From Prochlorococcus sp. AG-670-N10 (lineage in GTDB: Bacteria > Cyanobacteriota > Cyanobacteriia > PCC-6307 > Cyanobiaceae), in assembly GCA_003209065.1 (NCBI GenBank), contig QCSX01000007.1, positions 1 to 58,725 of the forward strand: a stretch of 58,725 bases of DNA, given 5' to 3'. How positions within the stretch are numbered: the stretch's first letter is position 1; each line of letters starts with the position of its first letter. The position numbers and the translations under genes were made by a program. The notes beneath the pieces were generated by a model, which was not told the origin of the DNA, ran no database searches, and was given only the letters and a program-made list of their open reading frames with translations. This document shows positions 30,228-49,742 of the stretch, piece after piece.

Positions 30228-31529
30228 ATGAAATCTCCAGTTTTAAAAAATCCTAATCAAGATTGGCATCCTAATATATGGCCACCTTTTACGCAGATTA
30301 TAAATAGCAAGCCTCAATTAGAAGTTACTCATGGAAAAAATGCTTTAATTTATACTAAAAATCCAAAACAAGAACTCATTGATGGAATAAGTAGTTGGTG
30401 GGTTACTCTACATGGTCATAGTAACGATTACATAGCAGATGCCATTTATCATCAAGCCAAGACTCTAGAGCAAGTTATATTCGCCGACTTCTTACATCCA
30501 CAGGCTCAAATATTATCAGAGAGACTCAGTGGCTTAACAAAATTAGAAAGACTCTTTTTTTCTGATAATGGATCTACCGCTGTAGAAGTAGCTTTAAAAA
30601 TTGCCTATCAATCTTGGCAAAATCAAGGTGAAACAAGAACGCAAATAATTGCTTTTGATGGTGCCTATCATGGTGATACATTTGGAGCAATGGCTTTAGG
30701 GGAACGAAATATTTTCAATGAGAATTTTGATAATCTAATGTTCCCTGTTAAAAGAGCCCCATGGCCTTCAACTTGGATAAATGATGAAGAGGTTGAAATA
30801 AAAGAGAATAACGCGATTCAAATATTAACTAAACTTCTTAAAAAGCCGACTGTAGCAGTCATTCTTGAACCATTAGTACAGGGTGCGGGAGGAATGAATA
30901 TGGTTAGGCCTGAATTTATCAGACAAGTTTCAGAAGTAGTAAAAAATAATAATTCTTTATTAATAGCTGATGAAGTATTAACTGGATTTGGGAGATGTGG
31001 AAGTCTCTTTGCATTTCAAAAGGCAAATATAATTCCTGATCTAATTTCTATTTCGAAGGGTTTAACGGGAGGATTCCTACCTATGGGAATCACATTAGCT
31101 AAAGAGAAAATTTTCCAATCTTTTATTAGCGATTCTCCTAAAAAAACTTTTTGGCATGGTCATAGCTTCACTGCAAACCCTTTAGGGTGTGCTGCAGCTA
31201 ATGCGAGCCTTGACTTATTAGAAAAAGATCCAATAAAATATCTTTCTTTTGAGGAAAAGCACCTTTCCCATCTAAAGAAAATTAAAAAATTACCATTTGT
31301 CAAAAATATAAGAGTCACAGGTACTATCGCCGCATTTGATATTGAAATAGGTAAAAATGAAGGTTATCTAAACAATGTTGGCAAAAGGATAAAAGCATTA
31401 TCAATTAAAAAAGGTTTATTTATTAGGCCACTTGGTAATGTTATTTATCTATTACCCCCTCTTTGTATTACAGACAAACAGTTAGAAAAAAGTTATAGAA
31501 TTATTTTTGAAATTTTAAGCGATCTTTAA
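30228..31529 (+). CDS. bioA: Adenosylmethionine-8-amino-7-oxononanoate aminotransferase
   Basis: PLP aminotransferase converting KAPA to DAPA with SAM as usual amino donor. 433 aa. Visible marks are DGISSWWVTLHGHSN, FSDNGSTAVEVALK, the Asp of IADEVLTGFGR and the PLP lysine in SISKGLTGGFLPMG. Last gene of the biotin operon. The stop is 9 nt from the stop of the convergent DUF3143 gene. Confidence 0.96.
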   Translation: MKSPVLKNPNQDWHPNIWPPFTQIINSKPQLEVTHGKNALIYTKNPKQELIDGISSWWVTLHGHSNDYIADAIYHQAKTLEQVIFADFLHPQAQILSERLSGLTKLERLFFSDNGSTAVEVALKIAYQSWQNQGETRTQIIAFDGAYHGDTFGAMALGERNIFNENFDNLMFPVKRAPWPSTWINDEEVEIKENNAIQILTKLLKKPTVAVILEPLVQGAGGMNMVRPEFIRQVSEVVKNNNSLLIADEVLTGFGRCGSLFAFQKANIIPDLISISKGLTGGFLPMGITLAKEKIFQSFISDSPKKTFWHGHSFTANPLGCAAANASLDLLEKDPIKYLSFEEKHLSHLKKIKKLPFVKNIRVTGTIAAFDIEIGKNEGYLNNVGKRIKALSIKKGLFIRPLGNVIYLLPPLCITDKQLEKSYRIIFEILSDL

Positions 31530-31538
31530 AACACAAAA

Positions 31539-31796
31539 TTAAGGCCCCTGTAAAATAGCATTTTCTATATCTTCTCTATTAATACAATAAGAAAATAGTC
31601 TTTTAGTTAATTTACCTCCACTCTCCCAGACAACACTTAAATCTTCTTGTTCAAACATAATAGTTGCATTCCAATTAGAAAGTAACAAATACCATTTAGA
31701 CGGATTATCAATATCTTTAGTTGCACCTAAATCTTTTAACCATAATTCTAATGATTGAAGTGAATGTTGATTAATTGGAGTGTCAGACGGGATCAT
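31539..31796 (-). CDS. DUF3143 family protein
   Basis: 85-aa soluble protein recognised as DUF3143, a small family confined largely to cyanobacteria and plastid-bearing eukaryotes. It reads NQHSLQSLELWLKDLGA near the start and SNWNATIMFEQEDLSVVW in the middle. No function is established. ATG at 31796, 17 nt after the stop of the J-domain protein, so both are probably one transcript. Confidence 0.8.
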   Translation of the reverse strand: MIPSDTPINQHSLQSLELWLKDLGATKDIDNPSKWYLLLSNWNATIMFEQEDLSVVWESGGKLTKRLFSYCINREDIENAILQGP

Positions 31797-31813
31797 AGAA
31801 TTTATTTAAATTA

Positions 31814-32260
31814 TTATCTCAAAAGCCAAGTTGGAATTGACTGTATTTCTTTGCCAGCAAAAAAAGCGATTAAGATAGCTAAAAATAAACTTATCAAAAT
31901 AATAATAATCAACAAAAATAATGAGAACATTTCTCCATTTGAAAATGGTCTCCTATTACCTACTAACTGCTGATTATTAGCATCCATTACTAAAGGATTC
32001 AAGACATTTAAATTTGTTTTATTTGGTTTTTTAGAATTTACTTGTAATTTTTCATCATAAATTTTCCTCAAATTAGAATTATTTAAATTTTCATAGGCCT
32101 CTAATACTTTTTGAAATTTATTTTTTGCATCTTCTAATTCTAAAGAAGTCGTATCAGGATGTAATTCTATCGAGAGTTTACAAAAAGCTTTTCTTAATTC
32201 GTTATTTGAGGCATTTTCATTAACGCCTAAGATCTTATAATAAGTTATCTCGCCTTTCAA
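31814..32260 (-). CDS. J-domain protein with C-terminal membrane anchor
   Basis: 148 aa. The N-terminal J domain (about residues 5-66) holds the HPD triad at 34-36 (IELHPDTTS), so it can stimulate a DnaK ATPase. A polar linker rich in Asn/Lys follows, and residues about 113-137 form one transmembrane helix (MFSLLFL-like LFLLIIIILISLFLAILIAFF). There is no Gly/Phe region or zinc finger, so it is a type III J protein that probably recruits DnaK to a membrane. ATG at 32260; divergent from rsmG. Confidence 0.88.
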   Translation of the reverse strand: MKGEITYYKILGVNENASNNELRKAFCKLSIELHPDTTSLELEDAKNKFQKVLEAYENLNNSNLRKIYDEKLQVNSKKPNKTNLNVLNPLVMDANNQQLVGNRRPFSNGEMFSLFLLIIIILISLFLAILIAFFAGKEIQSIPTWLLR

Positions 32261-32266
32261 AAAAAT

Positions 32267-32326
32267 TTAATTATCATTAAAAATATTCTAGTCATTTTTG
32301 ATAAAATTGAATATTTTTAATTATCA
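32267..32326. repeat. 13-bp inverted repeat nested in a 10-bp direct repeat
   Basis: In the 91-nt divergent spacer between the J-protein and rsmG, ATTAAAAATATTC (32276-32288) and GAATATTTTTAAT (32309-32321) are exact reverse complements with a 20-nt spacer. The direct repeat TTAATTATCA occurs at 32267-32276 and 32317-32326, exactly 50 bp apart. It sits where promoters for both genes must be. Possible operator, cruciform or promoter duplication; chance is not excluded in AT-rich DNA. Confidence 0.55.
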
Positions 32327-32351
32327 ATAATAAGAAACTACTTAAAACTCG

Positions 32352-33071
32352 ATGACAAAAGAAAGTATCCCTAATGAACTTCTCAATTTATTAACTGAAG
32401 AGGAAATAACAATGTTTAGAGAATTACAGATAAAAATCCAAGAACTAAATTATAAAACCAACTTAACTAGATTAATTGAAGGAGATGATTACTGGATATC
32501 ACAAGTCTATGACAGCCTTTGGACATTTAAAGAAAATACAAATAAAATTTTTGATAATAAAAAATTTATTGATATTGGATCAGGTTGTGGTTTCCCAGGA
32601 TTTGCCTATGCGATAACACATCCTAATTCAGAAATATATCTAGTGGATTCCTCTAAAAAAAAAACAGATTCACTAAAAGAAATTATCAAAAGTATTAAAT
32701 TCAAAAACGATATATTTGTAATTAATGATCGTATTGAAAACATTGGCCGTCAATCTTCATTTAAAAATGGCTTTAATATTGCGACAGCAAGAGCAGTTAG
32801 TAATCCTTCAACAGTTTCTGAATATATATTACCTATGTTAAAATCAAACGGATTAGGTATTTTATATTGTGGGAAGTGGACCAATGAAGATTATAAAAAT
32901 TTAGAAAATACATTAAACGTATTAGAAGGGCAAATCTTAGAAATTAAAAGTAATTTTCTTCCCAGAGAAAAAGGGATACGTAATGCTATTTTTATTGAGC
33001 CAAAAGCATCTTGCCCTGATATTTATCCTAGAAGTATTGGCAAGGCTGAAAAATATCCACTCAAAGGTTAA
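32352..33071 (+). CDS. rsmG: 16S rRNA (guanine527-N7)-methyltransferase
   Basis: Methylates G527 in the 530 loop of 16S rRNA (former gidB). 239 aa. The SAM motif is FIDIGSGCGFPGFAYA, preceded by the family-typical KTNLTRLIEGDDYWISQVYDSL. ATG at 32352. Its TAA shares TTAA with the stop of the convergent aldo/keto reductase, giving a 4-nt overlap. Confidence 0.95.
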   Translation: MTKESIPNELLNLLTEEEITMFRELQIKIQELNYKTNLTRLIEGDDYWISQVYDSLWTFKENTNKIFDNKKFIDIGSGCGFPGFAYAITHPNSEIYLVDSSKKKTDSLKEIIKSIKFKNDIFVINDRIENIGRQSSFKNGFNIATARAVSNPSTVSEYILPMLKSNGLGILYCGKWTNEDYKNLENTLNVLEGQILEIKSNFLPREKGIRNAIFIEPKASCPDIYPRSIGKAEKYPLKG

Positions 33072-34267
33072 TTCTTTGATAATCTTGATAATGATTTGTC
33101 CCCAAACTTGTCTTTTAAGACTCTTAATTTCTTTACAACCTTTTTGGGTTTTATATGCCTTTCTAAAACTTTTAATAATTGACTTTCGCATACATTAACA
33201 TCTAACAAATTTGCATTATTGCCTGGAAACCAATGACTTCCATTACCAAGTAATTGGTATCTAGATTTTGCAAATTCTTCTAAATCAAAGGAATCTATTA
33301 AATTCGCGAGCCAGAGAAGAACCGGAATATTTATTCCTCCTGGTGTATTTTTCCAATTTGGTAAATTTTTATCCCAACTTTTATACCACTCTATACCTAA
33401 TGAATTTATTGATTCCTCTTTTAATCTATTTAGTATTTTGGGAATATAATGATCAGATTCTGACAATAATGAAACTGCTTCTAAATGTAAATTAAAGTCT
33501 TGCTCTTTGGCTATCCCGACACTAATTGTATGAACATTTTTATTCCTTAAGCAAAAAAGATCGTTAAATACTATTGGGTGTAAAGGGCTGCAAAGTTCCA
33601 AAATTTTTGTTGATGGAGTGTGAAGATGTCCGCCTTTATCGGTAGGACTTATTATAAAAACTCCAAGATCATATTTATGAGCCAACTCAATCAACTTGGA
33701 ATTCGTTTGATTGATGAAATACCAGTGCAAATTAATATAATCAAATAAATTTGTAGTTATCGCTTTTTCTATAAGAGATAATTCACCATGAGTCGAAAAT
33801 CCTATATATCCAATTAAATTTTCTTGTTGGAATTTTTTTAAAATATCAATACAGCCTCCATCTTTTACAGCTTGATGAAGATGTTCAGGTGTATTTATGC
33901 CGTGGATTGCTAATAAATCAATTTTCTTTACTTGTAATTTTTCAAAGCTTTTCAAAAGTTCTGCTTCGAATAATTTAGGATCACGATTAGGAGGGATTTT
34001 TGTTTGAATGATTTTTGGTATTTTTTCAATACTCTTGAAACCCATGCCTAACTGTATTTCTGAAGTCCCGTAATACTTAGCTGTCTCTATGTGATTAAAA
34101 CCAAATTTATTAGCAAGATTCAATATATTTTCAACTTTATTCTGTTCTTTTCGTGAAATCTCTGAAAATTTCAATTCATCCCAACTTTTTTGAAATCTCA
34201 TGCCTCCTAAGGACAAAACAGGCATTTTTAGATTGGTTCTACCAAATCTGCGACAAGGTAACTCCAT
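33068..34267 (-). CDS. Aldo/keto reductase family oxidoreductase
   Basis: 399-aa TIM-barrel oxidoreductase. It opens CRRFGRTNLKMPVLSLGGMRF, and the catalytic Tyr is in NHIETAKYYGTSEIQLG, with the Asp/Lys/His set typical of the family (IQTKIPPNRD; LAIHGINTPE). Longer than classic 320-aa AKRs through a C-terminal helical extension of about 90 residues. No cysteine cluster is visible in this extension, so no Fe-S site of its own. The ferredoxin gene is 6 nt upstream, suggesting they work together. Substrate unknown. Confidence 0.88.
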   Translation of the reverse strand: MELPCRRFGRTNLKMPVLSLGGMRFQKSWDELKFSEISRKEQNKVENILNLANKFGFNHIETAKYYGTSEIQLGMGFKSIEKIPKIIQTKIPPNRDPKLFEAELLKSFEKLQVKKIDLLAIHGINTPEHLHQAVKDGGCIDILKKFQQENLIGYIGFSTHGELSLIEKAITTNLFDYINLHWYFINQTNSKLIELAHKYDLGVFIISPTDKGGHLHTPSTKILELCSPLHPIVFNDLFCLRNKNVHTISVGIAKEQDFNLHLEAVSLLSESDHYIPKILNRLKEESINSLGIEWYKSWDKNLPNWKNTPGGINIPVLLWLANLIDSFDLEEFAKSRYQLLGNGSHWFPGNNANLLDVNVCESQLLKVLERHIKPKKVVKKLRVLKDKFGDKSLSRLSKN

Positions 34268-34273
34268 TAGAAA

Positions 34274-34639
34274 TTAATGCTTATTCATTCTTGGTAGTTT
34301 TCCTAGTGATTGAAACATATCCCTATCAAGACTACTTTCTAGATCTTCTAAGTTTCCAAATTCAACCCAATGAATACAATCCACTGGACAAGTATCAATA
34401 GCTTCTTGCACCGTTTCAAGATTATCTCCATCTTGTCTTATTGCTCTACTCCGTCCATAATCATCATCAACTACAAAAGTATTAGTAGCTACATGAGCAC
34501 AATATCTACAACCTATACATCTACTTTCATCAACCCAAACTGCTTTTTCAGTTAATTCGCCTCCAAGGACAGGCTCATAACCTGTTAGTTCTTTAGTTTC
34601 AACATAATTATCAATTGCACTTAAGGAATTACTATCCAA
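34274..34639 (-). CDS. 4Fe-4S ferredoxin
   Basis: 121-aa ferredoxin. Ligands Cys41, Cys44, Cys47 (SRCIGCRYCAHVA) and Cys84 (DTCPVDCIHWV) match a single 4Fe-4S cluster; Cys88 is a further cysteine in the second motif. Only one complete cluster motif is visible. The N-terminal 35 residues and the C-terminal 30 extend beyond the core. Similar ferredoxins occur in cyanobacteria beside ycf35. Start ATG at 34639, 3 nt after the Ycf35 stop. Confidence 0.9.
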   Translation of the reverse strand: MDSNSLSAIDNYVETKELTGYEPVLGGELTEKAVWVDESRCIGCRYCAHVATNTFVVDDDYGRSRAIRQDGDNLETVQEAIDTCPVDCIHWVEFGNLEDLESSLDRDMFQSLGKLPRMNKH

Positions 34640-34642
34640 TTA

Positions 34643-35035
34643 TTAACTTTCCCACTTAGTGAGAACCAATTCGATAGATCCATCATTTTTATTTTTTTGC
34701 TCAACTATCTGGTATCCGTCCTCTTCTGTTTTAGAAATAATTGTATGGTAAGCATACATTTGAGTAACCTTTGAAATAAACCTTTCAACCGGTAAATCAA
34801 ACTTCCAAAGGTCGAGATCAGTAACTAATTCATATGAATTAGAGTTCTTATCCCATTTGAATCCAACTTTAGTTTCTCTAGGCAAATCCATGCTTATATC
34901 AACAGCTGTAAATTGTCCTCTGTAACCTTTGACAAACTTTTTTTCCTGATTTACTTCGTAACCTAGTTGGTCTAAAGCTCTAATAAGGGGTTTTTCTTCC
35001 TTAAGTTGAGTTTTTATAGTACTAAAATGTGACAT
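34643..35035 (-). CDS. ycf35: Ycf35 / DUF1257 family protein
   Basis: 130-aa protein of the Ycf35 family, also encoded in many algal plastid genomes. It begins SHFSTIKTQLKEEKPLIRAL and contains KGYRGQFTAVDISMDL and VTQMYAYHTII. Soluble, function unknown. Elsewhere DUF1257 proteins are often found beside DUF2997 and an AAA+ ATPase; here the ATPase is absent from the neighbourhood, and the partners are DUF2997 (14-nt overlap) and the ferredoxin. Confidence 0.9.
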   Translation of the reverse strand: MSHFSTIKTQLKEEKPLIRALDQLGYEVNQEKKFVKGYRGQFTAVDISMDLPRETKVGFKWDKNSNSYELVTDLDLWKFDLPVERFISKVTQMYAYHTIISKTEEDGYQIVEQKNKNDGSIELVLTKWES

Positions 35036-35237
35036 TAAATTCGTTGTTAATTTGATTTGATTTTTCGCTTTGGTTAGAGATAAAAGCCTCTGAAGTTTTA
35101 TTCTTGACTTTTACTTCCCCAAGAGCATCTTCAACATTTTTAGTTGCACTATCACATGCATTGCCGTTGAATCCTTCAACAGTTTCTTCAACTCTTCCAT
35201 CTTGATGAATTTTGAATCTTAATGTTCTTTGAGGCAT
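35022..35237 (-). CDS. DUF2997 family protein
   Basis: ATG at 35237 chosen over an in-frame TTG at 35246, giving MPQRTLRFKIHQDGRVEETV at the N terminus and 71 aa in all. The RFxIxxDGRVEExVxGFxGxxC pattern is that of DUF2997, a small beta-rich protein that accompanies Ycf35. The tail after residue 50 is Ser/Asn/Lys-rich. It overlaps ycf35 by 14 nt, so the two are translationally linked. Function unknown. Confidence 0.85.
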   Translation of the reverse strand: MPQRTLRFKIHQDGRVEETVEGFNGNACDSATKNVEDALGEVKVKNKTSEAFISNQSEKSNQINNEFNVTF

Positions 35238-35355
35238 TAAAATCAAGTATTAGGTACTATTACTTTATATACAATAACGAAAAATAATTGTTTCAGTTGG
35301 TACAAGTTAAATAAAATATATTTTTTTATATTGATTACTTAATAAATATAAAACT

Positions 35356-36126
35356 CTATTTATAAAACCCTTTCATACCCATTGAATCTAAAGCAGTTTT
35401 AGCTTCTTCCATAACTGAAGGTTCTTTATCAAAAAGAGCAATTTTTGTACATTCATCAACAAAACTCTCTTGCGAAATTTCATTTAATTTTTCAAACAAT
35501 CTACATAAAGACCATATACAGTTACTTCTTACCACGGGCTCATTATCTATTTTTAAGCTAATTAATAATTGTTCAGCCGCTAATTGAGCGTTAAAGGACG
35601 AAGTACTTCCAATTTCCGCTAGAGAACTAGATGACCATAATCTTACTGAAGCCACATCATTTTTTAATGAATTTATTAATGGCTTCAAAACAATTTCATT
35701 ATCATAATTAGCTAGACTCCAAGCAGTAGCTCTTCTTACATATGCATTATCGTCTGTTTCTAATAGACTCACTAATTTTTCTACTGCGCTAGGAAATGGA
35801 TTTCTACCCAATGCATATACAGCACTCATTCGTTCTACTGGGCAAGGTTGATCAAGTAAAGGAAGTAAAAGAGGGAAAGATCTTTTATCTCGATATTCAC
35901 AAAATATTCTTAATCCTTGAATTCTTTGATCTCTGTCACCCTTAAGTAATCTTAAGGCTTCATCGCATTCTAAATTTTTATCTAAAGTTCCTCTTGAGAA
36001 ACCATCTTTATCAATCTGTTCTAAAGGATCAATTTCGAGCTCTACAGATAATTCTTTAGCTAAAACATCTGGATCTATTGCTATTTCTGCCAAACTTTCA
36101 TTTGGTATATCCTTTCTTTTAGTCAT
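35356..36126 (-). CDS. HEAT-repeat protein
   Basis: ATG at 36126 chosen over an in-frame TTG two codons upstream; 256 aa. From about residue 60 it has repeated helix pairs such as ERMSAVYALGRNPFPSAVEKL, then RRATAWSLANYDNEIVLKPL, then VRLWSSSSLAEIGS and VRSNCIWSLCRLFE. This is the PBS-lyase-type HEAT pattern seen in phycobilisome lyases and NblB. A high-light Prochlorococcus has no phycobilisomes, so a different role (pigment, photosystem or Fe-S assembly) is more likely. The N-terminal 50 residues are acidic. Confidence 0.85.
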   Translation of the reverse strand: MTKRKDIPNESLAEIAIDPDVLAKELSVELEIDPLEQIDKDGFSRGTLDKNLECDEALRLLKGDRDQRIQGLRIFCEYRDKRSFPLLLPLLDQPCPVERMSAVYALGRNPFPSAVEKLVSLLETDDNAYVRRATAWSLANYDNEIVLKPLINSLKNDVASVRLWSSSSLAEIGSTSSFNAQLAAEQLLISLKIDNEPVVRSNCIWSLCRLFEKLNEISQESFVDECTKIALFDKEPSVMEEAKTALDSMGMKGFYK

Positions 36127-36145
36127 TATCAAATAATAATAAAGA

Positions 36146-36271
36146 TTAATTAATCGGAGCAGGTGAAATCATATCTCCAGGTAGCCAAATCCTTGCACTA
36201 ACAGCAAAAAAAGCAACGCCGAATAAACTAACAATTGCAAAAGGTAAAAGCTTAGTTCTAATAAATCCCAA
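36146..36271 (-). CDS. Small single-pass membrane peptide, 41 aa
   Basis: TTG at 36271 is the only usable start before an upstream in-frame stop; TAA at 36146-36148. The peptide has a basic N terminus, one transmembrane helix (KLLPFAIVSLFGVAFFAVSA) and a conserved-looking C-terminal RIWLPGDMISPAPIN. Size and layout resemble small photosystem, cytochrome b6f or NDH-1 subunits, but I cannot match it to a named one. It lies 19 nt upstream of the HEAT-repeat gene on the same strand. Confidence 0.55.
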   Translation of the reverse strand: MGFIRTKLLPFAIVSLFGVAFFAVSARIWLPGDMISPAPIN

Positions 36272-36331
36272 TAATAAAAAAAAGAATTAAATTAATAATA
36301 ACGTGTTTAAGTTGAATTTAATAAAAAGTTT

Positions 36332-37573
<1,242 letters not shown>

Positions 37574-37619
37574 TTAAATTTCAAAATAGAATTCTAGTAA
37601 CTGAAAATAAGAATAGCTT

Positions 37620-41738
<4,119 letters not shown>

Positions 41739-41754
41739 TTAGTTTTTTAAAGGA

Positions 41755-46991
<5,237 letters not shown>

Positions 46992-47228
46992 CCAAGAAAA
47001 CCCGCCATTCTGTAAGATTTACTAATTACTGTAAGTTTGACTTAACTTTTAGAATGCTAATCAAGATTTTGAATTGAAATCGAGGATTTAGTCTTGAATT
47101 CAACAAATATCTCAATTAAGAATAGCTGATGTAATTAAAGAAGTAGGTTAATAAACCAAGCTTTAATAAGCTAGCTGCCAATAATTAAGAAAAATTTCCA
47201 GTAATTTCTAATACTAACAGGTTTGGTG
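46992..47228 (-). promoter_or_regulatory. Leader/promoter region of the rpoB operon
   Basis: 237 nt between the tatD stop and the rpoB start, the longest same-strand gap nearby, so the RNA polymerase operon probably has its own promoter and a leader here. A 5-bp hairpin AGCTT-TAAT-AAGCT lies near 47160 and a 7-bp arm pair TTGAATT/AATTCAA around 47070-47105. No ORF of note and no recognised riboswitch. Promoter boxes are not clear enough to assign. Confidence 0.45.
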
Positions 47229-48023
47229 TTACTTTATCAAGTCAAATTTAAATAAATCTTCAGCATTCCTATATGACTCTCTAGCAATGTTTCTCAATTC
47301 TGCTGACCTGAGACTAGCTATAGACTTGGCCACACTTTCAACAAAGGCTGGCTCATTTCTTTTCCCTCTGTAAGGGACAGGAGCTAAAAAAGGTGCATCT
47401 GTTTCTATTAAATATCTATCAGAGGGAACAATTCTTGCGCATTCATGAATTTCGTATGCTTTTGGGAATGTAACTATTCCGCTAAAACTTATGTAAAATC
47501 CAAGATCTAAAAATTGCTTCATCTCGTCTGGAGTTCCACTCCAACAATGTAGTACTCCTTTAGGACAGTTACCTTGTTTAGATAGCTTATTACATATTTT
47601 TATCATCTCATTTGCAGCTTCTCTACAATGAATAATCACAGGCAATTCTAGTTCATAGGCTAAATACATTTGTGGTAAAAGAGCATCTATCTGTTTATTT
47701 GTATTATCGCTTTTAAAAAAATCTAATCCTAATTCACCAATAGCAACAACTCTTGAATCACATTGGGCTGCATTTTTCAATATAGATTTAGAACTAAAAT
47801 CCCATTTGTTAGCTTCAAGAGGATGCAAACCAACTGAGTAGTATAATTCATCAAATTTTCGAGATATTTTTTGCAATTTAGGAATTTCTGAAAACTCACA
47901 ACAAGCATGAAGCAGTTTTTTTACTCCTATTGAACGCCATCTTGAAACAACTTCATCAAGATCATTCTCAAAGTTTTCAAATATCAAATGACAATGAGAA
48001 TCAATGAGTTCAATATCGCTCAT
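47229..48023 (-). CDS. tatD: TatD family metal-dependent DNase
   Basis: 264-aa TIM-barrel hydrolase. Metal-binding motif DSHCHLIF at the N terminus, a Glu in VAIGELGLDFF, His in VIIHCREA and VLHCWSGT, and Asp in YLIETDAPFLAPVPYRG complete the site. Family members are 3'-5' DNases/RNases with roles in DNA repair and RNA quality control. ATG at 48023, 10 nt after rpsT, so co-transcribed with S20 and perhaps with rpoB. Confidence 0.94.
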   Translation of the reverse strand: MSDIELIDSHCHLIFENFENDLDEVVSRWRSIGVKKLLHACCEFSEIPKLQKISRKFDELYYSVGLHPLEANKWDFSSKSILKNAAQCDSRVVAIGELGLDFFKSDNTNKQIDALLPQMYLAYELELPVIIHCREAANEMIKICNKLSKQGNCPKGVLHCWSGTPDEMKQFLDLGFYISFSGIVTFPKAYEIHECARIVPSDRYLIETDAPFLAPVPYRGKRNEPAFVESVAKSIASLRSAELRNIARESYRNAEDLFKFDLIK

Positions 48024-48033
48024 ATTTATTTAC

Positions 48034-48327
48034 TTACTTGCTTGTAAGAAAATTTTTAACTAATTTGTTAATTCTTGATTTTTTGTTAGCGCCGTTATTC
48101 TTATGTAAAACCTTTTTTTTGATTGCCTTATCGATAAGACTGAAGGTTTCATTTACACTAAAAATTACTTGCTCCTTATTATCTGAATTAGGATCTTTCT
48201 TATATTTTTCACAGTTGATCAATGTTTTTTTTGTTAGTGTTTTTACTGATGATTTATATGATTTATTTGCTAACCGGTTTCTTTCAGCCACTTGAATTCT
48301 TTTTTTTGCTGATTTGTTATTAGCCAC
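48034..48327 (-). CDS. rpsT: 30S ribosomal protein S20
   Basis: 97 aa, very basic and helical; it begins ANNKSAKKRIQVAERNRLAN, the S20 signature, and ends with an extended Lys/Asn tail. Binds the 5' domain and helix 44 of 16S rRNA early in assembly. ATG at 48327. Divergent from hisD; the 128-nt spacer contains TATAAT-like sequence in both directions, so separate promoters are likely. Confidence 0.97.
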   Translation of the reverse strand: MANNKSAKKRIQVAERNRLANKSYKSSVKTLTKKTLINCEKYKKDPNSDNKEQVIFSVNETFSLIDKAIKKKVLHKNNGANKKSRINKLVKNFLTSK

Positions 48328-48455
48328 AGAAATTAAATTAATTTATGAATACATACTATATCAAAGAGTTAGTCAACTAATCAATACTATATAATTTATA
48401 AAGTATCAGTTAATCATGTAATTAATCAATTAAATTTTAATTAAGTATTAAGAAT

Positions 48456-49742
48456 ATGAAGATTATAAATAATAAACAAAAAGCTCTCAAGGAGTTGAAA
48501 AGGATTTCTAAAAGAACTACCTCTGGTGACAATAAAAAAATAAATTCAGTAGTTGAAGAAATTCTTCAAGAGGTAAAAATTCATGGAGATAAAGCTGTAG
48601 AGAAATATACAAAAAAATTTGATGGATTTCATCCTAACCCTATGCAAGTTAGTGAGAGGGATTTAAAGATTGCATGGGATGAGACAGATCATCATTTAAA
48701 AAAGTCATTAGAAATTGCCTATCAAAGAATAAAAAAATTCCATGAGAAAGAAATCCCTGAATCATTTACTATTAAAGGAGAACATGGAGACTCCGTCCAA
48801 AGAAGATGGATGCCTGTAAAAAATGCTGGCTTATATATTCCTGGAGGGAGAGCGGCCTATCCAAGTACAGTTTTAATGAATGCGATACCTGCAAAAGTTG
48901 CTGGAGTTAATGAAATCTCAATGGTGTCTCCAGGAAATAAAAAAGGGATAATAAATAAAACTGTTTTAGCTGCAGCATACTTATCAGGGATTGATAAAGT
49001 TTTTAGAATTGGGGGAGCACAGGCAATTGGAGCTTTAGCATTTGGTACAGAGCAAGTAAATAAAGTTGATGTAATTACGGGGCCTGGAAATATCTATGTC
49101 ACAGCTGCTAAAAAGTTAATATATGGATTTACTGGAATTGATTCGTTAGCAGGTCCAAGTGAAATCTTAATAATCGCGGATAGAACAGCTAAAAGTTCTC
49201 AAATAGCATCAGATTTATTAGCCCAAGCCGAGCATGACCCATTAGCTTCCTCAATACTTTTGACAACATCAAATGATCAAGCTCAAGAAGTTTTTGATGA
49301 AGTGTTCAAGAAAATAGAACATCACCCCAGAAAAGAAATTTGTAATCAATCAATTAAGAATTGGGGATTAATTGCTATTTGCGATAATTTAGAATCATGC
49401 ATTGAGCTTAGCAATGAGTTTGCGCCAGAACATCTAGAAATAATTACTATTGATCCAAAAACGACGCTTCAAACCATTGAAAATGCAGGTGCGATTTTTT
49501 TAGGAAAATGGACCCCGGAAGCTGTAGGTGATTATTTGGCTGGACCAAACCACACTTTACCCACATGTGGGAATGCAAGATTTAGTGGCTCATTAGGAGT
49601 TGAAACTTTCATGAAGAATTCCTCAATAATTGAATTTAATGAAAAAAGTCTAAAAATCAACAGCTTAGATATTATAAATTTGGCAAATAGTGAAGGTTTA
49701 CATAGCCATGCAAATTCAGTAAAAATTAGATTTGAAGATTAA
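48456..49742 (+). CDS. hisD: Histidinol dehydrogenase
   Basis: Zinc enzyme that oxidises L-histidinol to L-histidine in two NAD-dependent steps. 428 aa. Marks are [34 protein letters not shown], the zinc-site region [13 protein letters not shown] and the catalytic Glu-His of [13 protein letters not shown] at 48456. It stands alone, not in a his operon, as is usual in cyanobacteria. Convergent with rpiA through a shared TTAA. Confidence 0.97.
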   Translation: MKIINNKQKALKELKRISKRTTSGDNKKINSVVEEILQEVKIHGDKAVEKYTKKFDGFHPNPMQVSERDLKIAWDETDHHLKKSLEIAYQRIKKFHEKEIPESFTIKGEHGDSVQRRWMPVKNAGLYIPGGRAAYPSTVLMNAIPAKVAGVNEISMVSPGNKKGIINKTVLAAAYLSGIDKVFRIGGAQAIGALAFGTEQVNKVDVITGPGNIYVTAAKKLIYGFTGIDSLAGPSEILIIADRTAKSSQIASDLLAQAEHDPLASSILLTTSNDQAQEVFDEVFKKIEHHPRKEICNQSIKNWGLIAICDNLESCIELSNEFAPEHLEIITIDPKTTLQTIENAGAIFLGKWTPEAVGDYLAGPNHTLPTCGNARFSGSLGVETFMKNSSIIEFNEKSLKINSLDIINLANSEGLHSHANSVKIRFED

